From assembly GCA_036655355.1 (NCBI GenBank), contig JAVVQG010000017.1:21076-85075 (forward strand): DNA of 64,000 nt, written 5' to 3'. Within the stretch, counting starts at the first letter, position 1, and each line of letters opens with the position of its first letter. Of the stretch, positions 9,135 to 18,133 are shown in pieces. Made by a program: the position numbers and the translations under genes. This stretch comes from JAUNSR01 sp036655355 (GTDB lineage: Bacteria > Bacteroidota > Bacteroidia > Bacteroidales > JAUNSR01). The notes beneath the pieces are model-generated. The model did not search any database. It saw nothing but the letters and a program-made list of their open reading frames with translations, and was not told where the DNA came from.

Positions 9135-9392
9135 ATGGAAATAACAGAAGTATTTGAAATCCATTTTCAAAACTACGGGGAGATTGAACTTGCTGAGGAA
9201 TCTTTCCGTGAAAGTATGAAGGACAATGCACCTTTAAAATCCCAATACCGCGATTGGTGTGACGATATGGGTTATACAGACCGAAAAGGGTTCCGTTCAT
9301 ACTTCATAAATAAAAACGACTCTGAATCTATATGGGATTCCATATTCCCCAATAAAGAGGAGTATGAAGAGTATGAGTTCGACACAATGTAA
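9135..9392 (+). CDS. Small acidic protein of unknown function upstream of fprA
   Basis: This 85-residue soluble protein has no signal peptide or membrane segment. It is strongly acidic (22 Asp/Glu against 9 Lys/Arg) with an acidic C-terminal tail (KEEYEEYEF), many aromatics and a single Cys (residue 42). ATG 9135 is preferred over GTG 9069 because a good promoter would place the transcript start only a few bases before the GTG. It ends 11 bp before fprA, so the two are almost certainly co-transcribed. I do not recognise the family. A link with flavodiiron function or with O2/NO stress is inferred from position only. Confidence 0.75.
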   Translation: MEITEVFEIHFQNYGEIELAEESFRESMKDNAPLKSQYRDWCDDMGYTDRKGFRSYFINKNDSESIWDSIFPNKEEYEEYEFDTM

Positions 9393-9403
9393 TATTAATT
9401 CTT

Positions 9404-10591
9404 ATGATACAGGAACTTGCAGCCGGAATTTTTTATACCGGAGTCAACGAGCGAAAAAGCAAACTTTTTGAATCTCTTTGGCCCCTTCCTTACGGTGTTT
9501 CATACAATTCTTACCTCATTGTTGATGAGAAAGTAGTACTTGTCGACATGGCAGAAGAGAGTATGAGCGATCTACACTTCCTTAAATTAAAAGCAATATT
9601 GGGTGATCGTCCGATTGACTATGTAGTGATCAATCACATGGAACCCGATCACACCGGCTCCCTTCGTGCGCTTTATTCCGCTTATCCCGAGATTACGGTG
9701 ATTGGCAATAACAAAACCCTCGCCATGGTGGAGGGATTCTATGACATTCATCCTAAAACCCTGAAAGTAATCGACGGTGATGAAATAAACATCGGCACAC
9801 ACACACTGCGCTTTCACCTCACCCCCATGCTCCATTGGCCAGAAACGATGATGACTTACGAGGTCACCACCCAAACTCTATTTTCGGGTGATGCTTTCGG
9901 ATGCTTCGGTGCATTGAACGGAGCAATTATGGATTATGAAATCGATTTGTCTTTGTATTGGGATGAGATGCGGCGTTATTATGCAACAATCGTTGGCAAA
10001 TATGGTTCTCCGGTACAAATGGCTTTGAAAAAACTTCAACATGTTCCCATCTCGATGATCTGCAGTACGCACGGTCCGGTTTGGAAAGAAAACGTAGCAA
10101 AAGTGATCGGTTTGTATGACCGTTATAGCCGTTATGAAGCAGAACAAGGAGTGGTTGTAGCGTATGGAAGCATGTACGGTCATACGGCAATCATGGCGGA
10201 ACAGGTTGCCGAGAGCATAGCTGCGGGTGGCATTCGTAACATTCAGGTTTTTGATGTCAGCAGTACGGATTCCTCCTTCATTCTTTCTGCGATCTTTGCC
10301 TGGAAAGGGTTAGTTTTGGCCGGTCCGGTCTATAACAGCGCATTATTCCCTCCGCTACAATACCTCATGGATGAAATAAAAGCACGCGACATCAAGGACC
10401 GCATTTTCGGTTCTCTGGGAACCTATGCGTGGGGAGCGCAACCGCTCCGTTTGTTTGAAGAATTCGGAAACCAAATGAAATGGCAATCGGTACACCCTAC
10501 GATTGAACAGAAATATGCGATGCACGCCTACCGGGATACGCCTTGCGATGCTTTAGGTAAAGCGATGGCAGAGGCGTTGCTAAAGCGGTAA
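9404..10591 (+). CDS. fprA: Flavodiiron protein (O2/NO reductase)
   Basis: This 395-residue A-type flavoprotein reduces O2 to water and/or NO to N2O in the cytoplasm and protects anaerobes. The N-terminal metallo-beta-lactamase-like domain holds the diiron ligands: HxExDH at His78, Glu80, Asp82, His83, then His144, Asp163 and His223. The C-terminal flavodoxin domain (about 250-395) has the FMN-binding loop YGSMYGHT. No rubredoxin or flavin-reductase extension is fused, so electrons come from a separate donor. Placement next to an O2-sensitive hydrogenase locus fits a protective role, though it has its own promoter. Confidence 0.93.
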   Translation: MIQELAAGIFYTGVNERKSKLFESLWPLPYGVSYNSYLIVDEKVVLVDMAEESMSDLHFLKLKAILGDRPIDYVVINHMEPDHTGSLRALYSAYPEITVIGNNKTLAMVEGFYDIHPKTLKVIDGDEINIGTHTLRFHLTPMLHWPETMMTYEVTTQTLFSGDAFGCFGALNGAIMDYEIDLSLYWDEMRRYYATIVGKYGSPVQMALKKLQHVPISMICSTHGPVWKENVAKVIGLYDRYSRYEAEQGVVVAYGSMYGHTAIMAEQVAESIAAGGIRNIQVFDVSSTDSSFILSAIFAWKGLVLAGPVYNSALFPPLQYLMDEIKARDIKDRIFGSLGTYAWGAQPLRLFEEFGNQMKWQSVHPTIEQKYAMHAYRDTPCDALGKAMAEALLKR

Positions 10592-10648
10592 AATTCCCCC
10601 TGATCGGAAAGAATGTCGTCGTGATGCCTAGAAAAAGATGTCGAAACC

Positions 10649-10736
10649 GTGGTTACACGAAAGTTTAAGCGCGGTTACACGATAGTTCAAGCCCGGTTAC
10701 ACGCAAGTATAACCCCGGGTTCACACGTTTTTCATA
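10649..10736. repeat. Degenerate 22-bp tandem array, four units
   Basis: Four consecutive 22-bp units start at 10649, 10671, 10693 and 10715. They share a core like GGTTACACG followed by an A/T-rich half (for example GCGGTTACACGATAG...). The fourth unit is the most diverged. The role is unknown. Confidence 0.8.
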
Positions 10737-10748
10737 GGGGCAAAATGA

Positions 10749-10790
10749 CTTTTGATAGGAATGGGAAGGCTTTTGATAGGAATGGGATGG
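10749..10790. repeat. 21-bp tandem duplication
   Basis: Two adjacent 21-bp copies (10749-10769 and 10770-10790) that begin CTTTTGATAGGAATGGGA differ at one position. They lie directly after the 22-bp array. Confidence 0.85.
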
Positions 10791-10810
10791 TTATTAATGG
10801 GAAGAAATTA

Positions 10811-10855
10811 AGAAAGGGGATACCGGAACTAAATCCGATAACCCCTTTCTTTTTC
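10811..10855. terminator. Bidirectional terminator, fprA / DUF3078 gene
   Basis: AGAAAGGGG (left arm) pairs with CCCCTTTCT (right arm). It is followed by TTTTT on the plus strand and has A-rich sequence before it, so it can end both convergent transcripts. Confidence 0.7.
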
Positions 10856-10879
10856 CGTAGAATAGGTATTCTGCCCCGA

Positions 10880-12235
10880 TTACCAAACGTAATTAAAGCC
10901 GAAGCTCAACAACTCTTTGAATTGGAACATGTCTTCACTATCCGTATCGTCGTCATATCTCAAATGCAATGAGATACGTGTTGAGAAATAGCGATTGATG
11001 GTAAAATTGAAAACATTCTCGAAATCGCCTTGTACGTGCTCATAGTTAGAGAAGACATAGACTCTGGAGAACCAATGAACATTTTGTGATATCTTCCAGT
11101 CAATTTGGTTCGCAAAAGAGGAACCGACTTGATTCAGGGTATGCTTACCCTCCTTGATACCAAAACGGGTTTCATCGATCTTTTTGATGTTGGCTACATA
11201 CTTCAGGTTATAAGAAAGCGGCGCGATCAACATGGACCACTTGAAATTACCTTTCTTATTGTTGTATTTGTAGTCCATACCGAGACTGAGATTGACCTCT
11301 GCAGGAGACAAAATCTGAGACATCAACTCGTTCGTGTTGGCTTTGTAATTATTAAAAACCTGCGTTTTAAATAACAATGCCGTCGTATAATACCAATGAG
11401 AATACGCTTTTAGTCCAAACTTCGAGTTCACTTGGAACAAGTTGTCATTCACTCGGAACGTACGCATCGTATCACTCGGAGTCGTATAGAACCCTGTTTT
11501 CAGAATCATATTCAACTCAAACTCTTTCTTCTTCGTTTCATCGAAACGCTTCAGATTGAATTCCTGTAAACTAAGGATATTCAGATTACTCTCACCTCCC
11601 TGATACCAGTTATCCGACACATAGTTCTGACTGAACTGGATGGCACTCGCCATACGCTTCACCCATTTGTCTGCCTTGGGCACCCCCATATGCAAGCCAC
11701 CTGCGGAAATCACCGGACCGTCAACATGAAATAGCTTTTTTACGTTCACATCCGCCACCTTCTCTTTCTTCGGAGCATCCGGCAGATTTAACCCATCGTA
11801 TTTGATCAAATAGGGATTATGAACCATGGTGTAGATCAATGCCGACTCCCGGATAGAGTCCAGACGAATCTCTTCCAACAACCACTCATTGCCCGCACCG
11901 GGTTTAATGTTGAACGGTAATTTTACAGGATCCTTCTTTTTCACCTTGAAATCTGAAGGACTGATTTTTCCATTATAGGTCAACGGAAGCATATACGTAC
12001 TCGGGTAATACCCTTCGGGATCCCCCCAATAATACTTCTCATCGAATTGAGGATGGAATCTTAATGTATCTGCTAAAATCAGCAGGGCTTCATCGCACAT
12101 GTTTATGCTGTCGAAAGCGAAAGATTCACTCTCATCCACAAGTATTAATCTTTCCGAAGCTTTCGAGGCTTCCGTATAAAAGGAAAGAAAAAAACTTACT
12201 ATTACACACTTAAATAACAAACTCTTTTTACACAT
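10880..12235 (-). CDS. DUF3078 outer-membrane beta-barrel protein
   Basis: This 451-residue protein has an N-terminal signal peptide (hydrophobic core at about 7-20). A mixed domain follows, then from about residue 190 many alternating aromatic strands, ending in FGFNYVW with a terminal aromatic as in outer-membrane barrels. Sequence character matches the Bacteroidota DUF3078 family, whose function is not established. It is divergent from pyrG and convergent with fprA. The family call is from memory of the sequence pattern; the outer-membrane location is inferred. Confidence 0.75.
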   Translation of the reverse strand: MCKKSLLFKCVIVSFFLSFYTEASKASERLILVDESESFAFDSINMCDEALLILADTLRFHPQFDEKYYWGDPEGYYPSTYMLPLTYNGKISPSDFKVKKKDPVKLPFNIKPGAGNEWLLEEIRLDSIRESALIYTMVHNPYLIKYDGLNLPDAPKKEKVADVNVKKLFHVDGPVISAGGLHMGVPKADKWVKRMASAIQFSQNYVSDNWYQGGESNLNILSLQEFNLKRFDETKKKEFELNMILKTGFYTTPSDTMRTFRVNDNLFQVNSKFGLKAYSHWYYTTALLFKTQVFNNYKANTNELMSQILSPAEVNLSLGMDYKYNNKKGNFKWSMLIAPLSYNLKYVANIKKIDETRFGIKEGKHTLNQVGSSFANQIDWKISQNVHWFSRVYVFSNYEHVQGDFENVFNFTINRYFSTRISLHLRYDDDTDSEDMFQFKELLSFGFNYVW

Positions 12236-12260
12236 AAAAACATATATTCTGAATTCCTCG

Positions 12261-12268
12261 CAAAAATA
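12261..12268 (-). promoter_or_regulatory. -7 element for DUF3078 gene
   Basis: On the minus strand this reads TATTTTTG, an exact TAnnTTTG match, 26 bp before the start codon. No clear TTTG -33 box lies at the usual distance. Confidence 0.5.
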
Positions 12269-12410
12269 CAGAATAATACATTAACACTTCCTTACTTTAT
12301 AAAAAAAATATAGCCTTCATGCGCATTCTTTCTCTTATTGTTAGCCGCGGGAGCTTCTTTCATCCCTACAAGAAAACAAGGCAGGTGCAAGGCATATGAG
12401 TTTTTTTTTG

Positions 12411-12418
12411 TACTTTTG
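12411..12418 (+). promoter_or_regulatory. -7 element for pyrG
   Basis: TACTTTTG matches TAnnTTTG exactly. It follows a run of nine T and sits 51 bp before the chosen GTG start. The -33 box is weak. Confidence 0.55.
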
Positions 12419-12468
12419 TCTTCCAGTTCAATGTGTTTGTTCATAATAGCTTAAAAATTATCATATTA

Positions 12469-14070
12469 GTGGAAACCAAGTACATTTTCGTTACTGGAGG
12501 CGTTACCTCATCGTTAGGTAAAGGAATTATTTCAGCTTCATTGGCCAAACTTCTTCAGGCCAGAGGATATAGTGTGACTATCCAAAAATTCGACCCGTAT
12601 ATCAATATCGATCCGGGTACACTGAACCCTTACGAACATGGTGAATGTTACGTGACCGTGGATGGCCACGAGGCCGACCTCGACCTTGGTCATTACGAGC
12701 GTTTCACAAATGTTGAAACAACTCGTGCCAACAACATCACTACAGGACGTATCTACCAGAATGTCATCGAGAAAGAACGTCGTGGCGACTATCTCGGAAA
12801 GACCGTTCAGATCATTCCTCATATCACGGATGAAATCAAGAGAAACGTAAAACTATTGGGTACCAAGAACCAGTATGACTTTGTCATCACTGAAATCGGT
12901 GGTACGGTAGGCGATATCGAATCTCTTCCGTTTTTGGAAAGCGTTCGTCAGTTGAAATGGGAATTGGGCAGAAACTGTCTGGTTGTACATTTGACTTACG
13001 TACCGTACATTGCGGCTGCAAAAGAGTTGAAGACAAAACCGACTCAGCACTCAGTAAAACACCTGCAGGAAGTAGGTATCCAACCGGATATCCTTGTACT
13101 TCGTACAGAACACGAACTTACGGCGGATGTTCGTCGCAAAGTGGCTTTGTTCTGTAATGTTGAACCGGCTGCCGTACTTCAATCCATCGACGTACCTTCA
13201 GTTTTCGAAGTACCTTTGAAAATGCAGGAGCAGGGATTAGACGAAGTGGTGCTTCAGAAAGTTGGAATGCCGGTGGAAGGACCTCGTCCGGATATGGCTC
13301 CATGGAAAGCATTCCTAAATCGCATTTACAATGCAACTGAGAAAGTACGCATCGGTATCGTAGGGAAATATGTAGAACTACCCGACGCATACAAATCTAT
13401 CAACGAGGCATTGTTCCAGGCGGCAACTTACAACGACCGCAAACTTGAACTTGTATTCATCCATTCGGAAAAACTGACAGATGCCAACGCACAGGAAATG
13501 CTTGGCGAGCTTGATGGAATCGTAGTTGCTCCGGGATTCGGAAACCGCGGTATCGAAGGGAAATTCGTTGCTTTGAAATACGCGCGTGAAAATGATGTGC
13601 CTACATTCGGTATCTGTTTGGGTATGCAGTGTATGGTGATTGAATTCGCTCGCAACGTATTGGGTTACGAAGATGCCAACTCTACGGAGATGGATACAAA
13701 AACGAAACATAACGTTATTGACTTGATGGAAGAGCAGAAAAGCGTTTCAAACTATGGTGGAACCATGCGTTTGGGTGCTTATGAATGTGATTTGCTTCCT
13801 GATTCGAAAGCGGCTCACGCTTACGGGGCGACACATATCAAAGAGCGTCACCGTCACCGTTTCGAGTTCAATAGCGACTTCAGAACTGAATTTGAAAACG
13901 CAGGGATGAAATGTGTGGGTGAAAATCCGGAAACTCATCTTGTTGAAGTTGTTGAGATCCCTGAACTAAAATGGTTTATCGGAACACAGTACCATCCGGA
14001 ATACACCAGCACGGTATTGAAACCAAATCCATTGTTCGTCGATTTCATTAAAGCAGCGATCAATAAGTAA
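12469..14070 (+). CDS. pyrG: CTP synthase
   Basis: CTP synthase (533 aa) aminates UTP to CTP with glutamine and ATP. The synthetase domain begins (M)ETKYIFVTGGVTSSLGKG, and the glutamine amidotransferase domain has nucleophile Cys383 in GICLGMQ and the C-terminal YHPE. I chose the GTG at 12469, which gives the family N-terminus; an upstream ATG at 12433 would add 12 unusual residues. It lies 17 bp before yidC, probably in the same operon. Confidence 0.95.
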   Translation: METKYIFVTGGVTSSLGKGIISASLAKLLQARGYSVTIQKFDPYINIDPGTLNPYEHGECYVTVDGHEADLDLGHYERFTNVETTRANNITTGRIYQNVIEKERRGDYLGKTVQIIPHITDEIKRNVKLLGTKNQYDFVITEIGGTVGDIESLPFLESVRQLKWELGRNCLVVHLTYVPYIAAAKELKTKPTQHSVKHLQEVGIQPDILVLRTEHELTADVRRKVALFCNVEPAAVLQSIDVPSVFEVPLKMQEQGLDEVVLQKVGMPVEGPRPDMAPWKAFLNRIYNATEKVRIGIVGKYVELPDAYKSINEALFQAATYNDRKLELVFIHSEKLTDANAQEMLGELDGIVVAPGFGNRGIEGKFVALKYARENDVPTFGICLGMQCMVIEFARNVLGYEDANSTEMDTKTKHNVIDLMEEQKSVSNYGGTMRLGAYECDLLPDSKAAHAYGATHIKERHRHRFEFNSDFRTEFENAGMKCVGENPETHLVEVVEIPELKWFIGTQYHPEYTSTVLKPNPLFVDFIKAAINK

Positions 14071-14087
14071 ATAATCAACTATCTCTT

Positions 14088-15968
14088 ATGGATAAGAATA
14101 CCATCACAGGGTTCGTTTTAATCGGACTACTAATATTTGGCTTCAGCTGGTTCAATCAGCCGACTCCGGAGCAGCAAGAAGCGCAGAATCGTATGCGCGA
14201 TTCGATCGCTCAGGTGCAGGCTGCTCAGCAGGAAGCTACACAAAGTGCTCTTTCGGCCGAGTTAAAGGCAGAAGAAAACACTTCGTTAACAGATTCTGCC
14301 CGTCAATCCGCTCTGGCAAATCGTTTTGGAGTTTTCGCTTCTGCAGTTGAAGGCGAAAACAAAACCGTTAAACTTGAAAATGATGTTTTGGCACTCCAGT
14401 TCTCCTCTAAAGGAGGTATGCTGCAAGAGGCCCGTCTGAAAGAGTATCAGACGTATGACTCATTACCATTGATTCTGTTCAACGCAGAAGATGACAAATA
14501 CGGATTTTCGTTGATTACAGCTTCTCAGCGCGTAGTAAATACAGCAGATCTGTATTTTACGCCTGTTGTGACGAACGACAGTTCTGTTGTAATGCGCCTT
14601 GCGGCGGGTGACGACAGCTACTTGGACTTTGTCTACACCATCCAGCCGGGAAGTTATTTGGTGAAATTCGATATTCGCCAACACAAAATGAATCAGGTAC
14701 TTTCTCCTTCTGCAAACTACATCAGCATGTTCTGGGAACAGAAACTGCGTAGCCAGGAAAAAGGACGTATGTTTGAAGAACGTTACAGCAACCTATACTA
14801 TAAATTCGTTGCAGATGACGTTGAATACCTCGATGCGGCGAAAGATAAAAAAGAAGCGGTTACGAACCGACTTAAATGGGTAGGTTACAAAAACCAGTTC
14901 TTCACTTCAGCTCTAATCTCCCGCGACGGTTTCAACGGAGGTACGCTTGATTCACGCGTATTGAAGGATGACCCAAAATATCTGAAGGCATTCCGCACGG
15001 ATACAGACATCGATTTCAACTTGTCTCAGGCAACTCCGGCAAGCTTCGATTTCTTCCTAGGACCAAACTCCTACCCTCTTTTGAGAAAAGTAGACAGCCA
15101 GTTCGAAGAGGATCTTCAGTTAGACAAATTGGTTCCGCTTGGTGCCAGCGTCTTCCGTTGGGTGAATGTATACCTTGTTATTCCGGTATTCTCATTCCTT
15201 GGTAAATTCATCAGCAACTACGGTATCATCATCCTCTTGTTGACGATCTTTATCAAAATCATCTTGATGCCTTTCACATACAAATCGTACCTATCTCAGG
15301 CTAAGATGCGTGTATTGCGTCCGGAAATTCAAGAGTTGAATGACAAATATCCGGGTAAAGAGAAAGCGATGGAGCGCCAACAGGCTACGATGAAGTTGTA
15401 CAACCAGGCCGGCATCAATCCAATGGGTGGATGTTTACCGATGTTGCTTCAGATGCCGATCTTGTTTGCGATGTTCCAGTTCTTCCCATCATCGATCGAG
15501 TTGAGAGGAGAATCGTTCCTTTGGGCGAAAGACCTTTCTACCTACGATTCGATTTATAGCTGGAGTACATACATTCCGTTGATCACTCCTTACTTCGGTA
15601 ATCACATCAGTTTGTTCTGTCTTTTGATGACAGCTACGAATATCATCTATACGAAACTGAACATGTCTTCTAACCCAGGAGGTCAGGAACAGATGCCTGG
15701 AATGAAAATGATGATGTACATGATGCCGTTGATGTTCTTGGTGTTCTTCAACAACTATGCTTCAGGTTTGAGCTACTACTATTTCATCTCTACATTGATT
15801 ACGATCGGACAGACTTATGCGTTCCGTATGTTTATCAACGAAGATAAATTGTTAGCTGAAATGAAAAGCAATGCGAAGAAACCGAAAAAGAAATCGGGAT
15901 TCATGGCTCGCCTTGAAGAAGCGCAACGCATGCAACAAGAAGCGATGAAAAAACAAAACAAGAAATAA
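14088..15968 (+). CDS. yidC: Membrane protein insertase YidC
   Basis: YidC (626 aa) inserts and folds inner-membrane proteins, alone or with SecYEG. An N-terminal membrane helix (about 6-22) is followed by the large periplasmic domain and, from about 350, the conserved five-helix insertase core (IILLLTIFIKIILMPFTYKS; NPMGGCLPMLLQMPILFAMF). The C-terminus is lysine-rich (KKPKKKSG... KKQNKK), which favours ribosome binding. Position after pyrG and length are normal for Bacteroidota. Confidence 0.96.
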   Translation: MDKNTITGFVLIGLLIFGFSWFNQPTPEQQEAQNRMRDSIAQVQAAQQEATQSALSAELKAEENTSLTDSARQSALANRFGVFASAVEGENKTVKLENDVLALQFSSKGGMLQEARLKEYQTYDSLPLILFNAEDDKYGFSLITASQRVVNTADLYFTPVVTNDSSVVMRLAAGDDSYLDFVYTIQPGSYLVKFDIRQHKMNQVLSPSANYISMFWEQKLRSQEKGRMFEERYSNLYYKFVADDVEYLDAAKDKKEAVTNRLKWVGYKNQFFTSALISRDGFNGGTLDSRVLKDDPKYLKAFRTDTDIDFNLSQATPASFDFFLGPNSYPLLRKVDSQFEEDLQLDKLVPLGASVFRWVNVYLVIPVFSFLGKFISNYGIIILLLTIFIKIILMPFTYKSYLSQAKMRVLRPEIQELNDKYPGKEKAMERQQATMKLYNQAGINPMGGCLPMLLQMPILFAMFQFFPSSIELRGESFLWAKDLSTYDSIYSWSTYIPLITPYFGNHISLFCLLMTATNIIYTKLNMSSNPGGQEQMPGMKMMMYMMPLMFLVFFNNYASGLSYYYFISTLITIGQTYAFRMFINEDKLLAEMKSNAKKPKKKSGFMARLEEAQRMQQEAMKKQNKK

Positions 15969-15992
15969 GAGAGCTCTTTTAGAAATCTCCAA

Positions 15993-16043
15993 TAAGAAAA
16001 GAGGCAGTCCGAAAACTCAACGTTTTTAGACTGCCTCTTCTCT
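15993..16043. terminator. Terminator after yidC
   Basis: GAGGCAGTC (16001-16009) pairs with GACTGCCTC (16029-16037); A-rich and T-rich flanks extend the stem. Confidence 0.7.
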
Positions 16044-16106
16044 TATTATAAAGTTCACGCCGCACGGAAACCCATAGAAGTAAATCGGTACGATTGTGCG
16101 GTATTA

Positions 16107-16145
16107 AAAAAGGTCGTCCCGGCTAATCCGGAACGACCTTTTGCA
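16107..16145. terminator. Terminator between yidC and the ABC-F gene
   Basis: AAAGGTCGT...ACGACCTTT with an inner CCGG/CCGG pairing, bounded by A-rich sequence on the left. It best serves the minus-strand ABC-F transcript. Confidence 0.7.
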
Positions 16146-16163
16146 CTTTTATTGCGATAATGA

Positions 16164-17780
16164 TTAGTTATACATTTTCTCACGAAGAGCCGCTACGCGC
16201 TCATCTGTGATATAATCATCATAATCCATACGTTTATCAATGATTCCGCTCGGAGTCAACTCGATAACACGATTACATACCGTCTGGATGAATTCGTGGT
16301 CATGAGAAGACATCAGGATATTCCCTTTGAATGTTTTCAAGTTGTTATTGAAGGCCTGAATAGACTCCAAGTCAAGGTGGTTGGTTGGTGAATCAAGAAT
16401 CAACGTATTGGCATCTTTCATCATCATGCGTGAAATCATACAACGCATTTTCTCACCTCCCGACAAAACGCTCGCTTTCTTCAACAACTCCTCGCCATTG
16501 AACAACATACGGCCCAAGAATCCTTTGATATAGATATCGGATGTATCGTCTGAATATTGGCTCAACCAATCGATCAAGTTAAAATCGGTAGCAAAAAACT
16601 CCGAGTTATCCAACGGTAGGTAAGCAGTTGTAATTGTCTGCCCCCAGTCAAATGTTCCTTTGTGATCCGCATCATGTCCGTTGATGATTTCAAACAAAGC
16701 GGTCATCGCACGAGGATCTTTTGAAAGGAAAATTACTTTATCGTCTTTCTCGATCTGGAAGTTCACATCGTTGAACAACACCGTACCGTCTTCTGTTGAT
16801 TTGCTCAATCCGTGTACTTCAAGGATCTTATTTCCAGTTTCACGAGCAGGTGTGAAAATAATTCCCGGATAACGGCGAGATGAAGGTTTGATCTCTTCGA
16901 TATTAAGTTTCTCCAACATCTTCTTACGAGATGTCGTTTGTTTTGACTTGGCAACGTTGGCAGAGAAACGAGCGATGAATTCCTGCAACTCTTTCTTCTT
17001 CTCTTCAGCTTTCTTGTTCTGAGTCTGCTGCTGACGAAGAGCCAACTGCGAAGATTCATACCAGAAGCTGTAGTTTCCTGAGAACAATTGAACTTTATTG
17101 AAGTCGATATCTACCGTATGGGTACAAACCGAGTCAAGGAAGTGACGGTCGTGGGATACCACCAATACTGTATTTTCATAGTTAGCAAGGTAGTTTTCCA
17201 ACCAAGTTACAGTTTCGATATCCAAGTCATTGGTAGGCTCATCGAGCAACAGGTTGTCCGGATTACCAAAAAGAGCTTTCGCCAAAAGGACACGCACTTT
17301 CTCTTTACCGGAGATATCTTTCATCAATGTATAATGAAGATCTTCTTTAATACCCAATCCGCTCAAAAGCATGGCAGCATCACTTTCAGCATTCCACCCT
17401 TCAAGTTCAGCGAATTTCTCTTCCAGTTCGGAAGCACGTATACCGTCGGCGTCCGTAAAATCAGCTTTCTCGTAAAGCGCATTCTTTTCGGTCATGATAT
17501 CATACAACACGGTATGACCGCGAAGTACCGTATCAAGTACTGTATATTCATCGTAGGCAAAGTGGTCCTGATCAAGAACTGACAGACGCTCACCCGGAGC
17601 CATTGACATCGTACCCGTTGTTGCGTCCAAACGACCGCTCAAAACGCGAAGTAATGTAGATTTACCGGCACCGTTAGCACCAATGATTCCGTAGCAGTTT
17701 CCTGGCGTGAATTTCAGGTTCACATCCTGGAAAAGTACTCTTTTCCCGAACTGAACGCTAAGATTGTTAACTGTAATCAT
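16164..17780 (-). CDS. ABC-F ribosome-associated ATPase with one degenerate ATP site
   Basis: This 538-residue soluble protein has two ABC ATPase domains joined by a charged linker (about 240-300) and no membrane segments, as in the YbiT/EttA-like ABC-F proteins that act on the ribosome. NBD1 has Walker A GANGAGKST (34-42) and Walker B LLLDE (177-181), but its signature is SGKEK (157-161). NBD2 has a good signature SGGEK (440-444), but its P-loop position reads FLSKDPRAMTA (351-361), without GxxGxGKS/T, and Walker B is ILDS (464 in place of Glu). So one composite site looks intact and the other dead. Whether it affects translation or antibiotic tolerance cannot be read from the sequence. Confidence 0.9.
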   Translation of the reverse strand: MITVNNLSVQFGKRVLFQDVNLKFTPGNCYGIIGANGAGKSTLLRVLSGRLDATTGTMSMAPGERLSVLDQDHFAYDEYTVLDTVLRGHTVLYDIMTEKNALYEKADFTDADGIRASELEEKFAELEGWNAESDAAMLLSGLGIKEDLHYTLMKDISGKEKVRVLLAKALFGNPDNLLLDEPTNDLDIETVTWLENYLANYENTVLVVSHDRHFLDSVCTHTVDIDFNKVQLFSGNYSFWYESSQLALRQQQTQNKKAEEKKKELQEFIARFSANVAKSKQTTSRKKMLEKLNIEEIKPSSRRYPGIIFTPARETGNKILEVHGLSKSTEDGTVLFNDVNFQIEKDDKVIFLSKDPRAMTALFEIINGHDADHKGTFDWGQTITTAYLPLDNSEFFATDFNLIDWLSQYSDDTSDIYIKGFLGRMLFNGEELLKKASVLSGGEKMRCMISRMMMKDANTLILDSPTNHLDLESIQAFNNNLKTFKGNILMSSHDHEFIQTVCNRVIELTPSGIIDKRMDYDDYITDERVAALREKMYN

Positions 17781-17878
17781 GCTTTATAATTATGTTTTTT
17801 GATTTTTATAGTAATATAGAGGGAAGAACAATTCCCGGAGTTAAAAGTGTAGTATAGACGGGATTGACTTAACGGGCG

Positions 17879-17886
17879 CAAAGGTA
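17879..17886 (-). promoter_or_regulatory. -7 element for ABC-F gene
   Basis: The minus strand reads TACCTTTG (TAnnTTTG), about 100 bp before the start codon. The -33 box is unclear. Confidence 0.45.
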
Positions 17887-18099
17887 GTGCTTTTTAGCGT
17901 ATAAGAAAAATAAAATCCCTCTCGGTAAGGTTAATATTATATGAAAACACCACCACTAAGGTTAAATCCAGGGTAAGAGTGGCGTAAACGGTTGATCTTG
18001 TGAATCTTTAAAATTATTCACCCCGAAACAATACAATAAACCGCTCGATGTTCCGTTTAAAATAAAGGATACCCAAAGAATTTTTCAATATTAAATCAT

Positions 18100-18107
18100 T
18101 AACTTTG
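18100..18107 (+). promoter_or_regulatory. -7 element for tsaC
   Basis: TAACTTTG matches TAnnTTTG, 26 bp before the ATG. Confidence 0.5.
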
Positions 18108-18133
18108 ATTGTTCTTTTAAACAAGAAAAAACG

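Larger units (their letters stand above)
10592..10879. other. Intergenic region with two repeat arrays and a terminator
   Basis: This non-coding stretch between fprA (+) and the DUF3078 gene (-) holds a degenerate 22-bp array, a 21-bp duplication and a bidirectional terminator. An open frame crossing it (10649-10972) is made by the repeats and overlaps the DUF3078 gene antisense, so I do not call it a gene. Confidence 0.7.
17781..18133. other. Divergent intergenic region, ABC-F gene / tsaC
   Basis: This 353-bp AT-rich spacer shows only promoter-like elements for the two divergent genes. I found no small frame, RNA gene or strong hairpin. Confidence 0.6.

Noticed and set aside
10649..10972. 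A 107-codon plus-strand frame after fprA
   Set aside because: It consists mostly of tandem-repeat translation, crosses a terminator and overlaps the DUF3078 coding sequence antisense.
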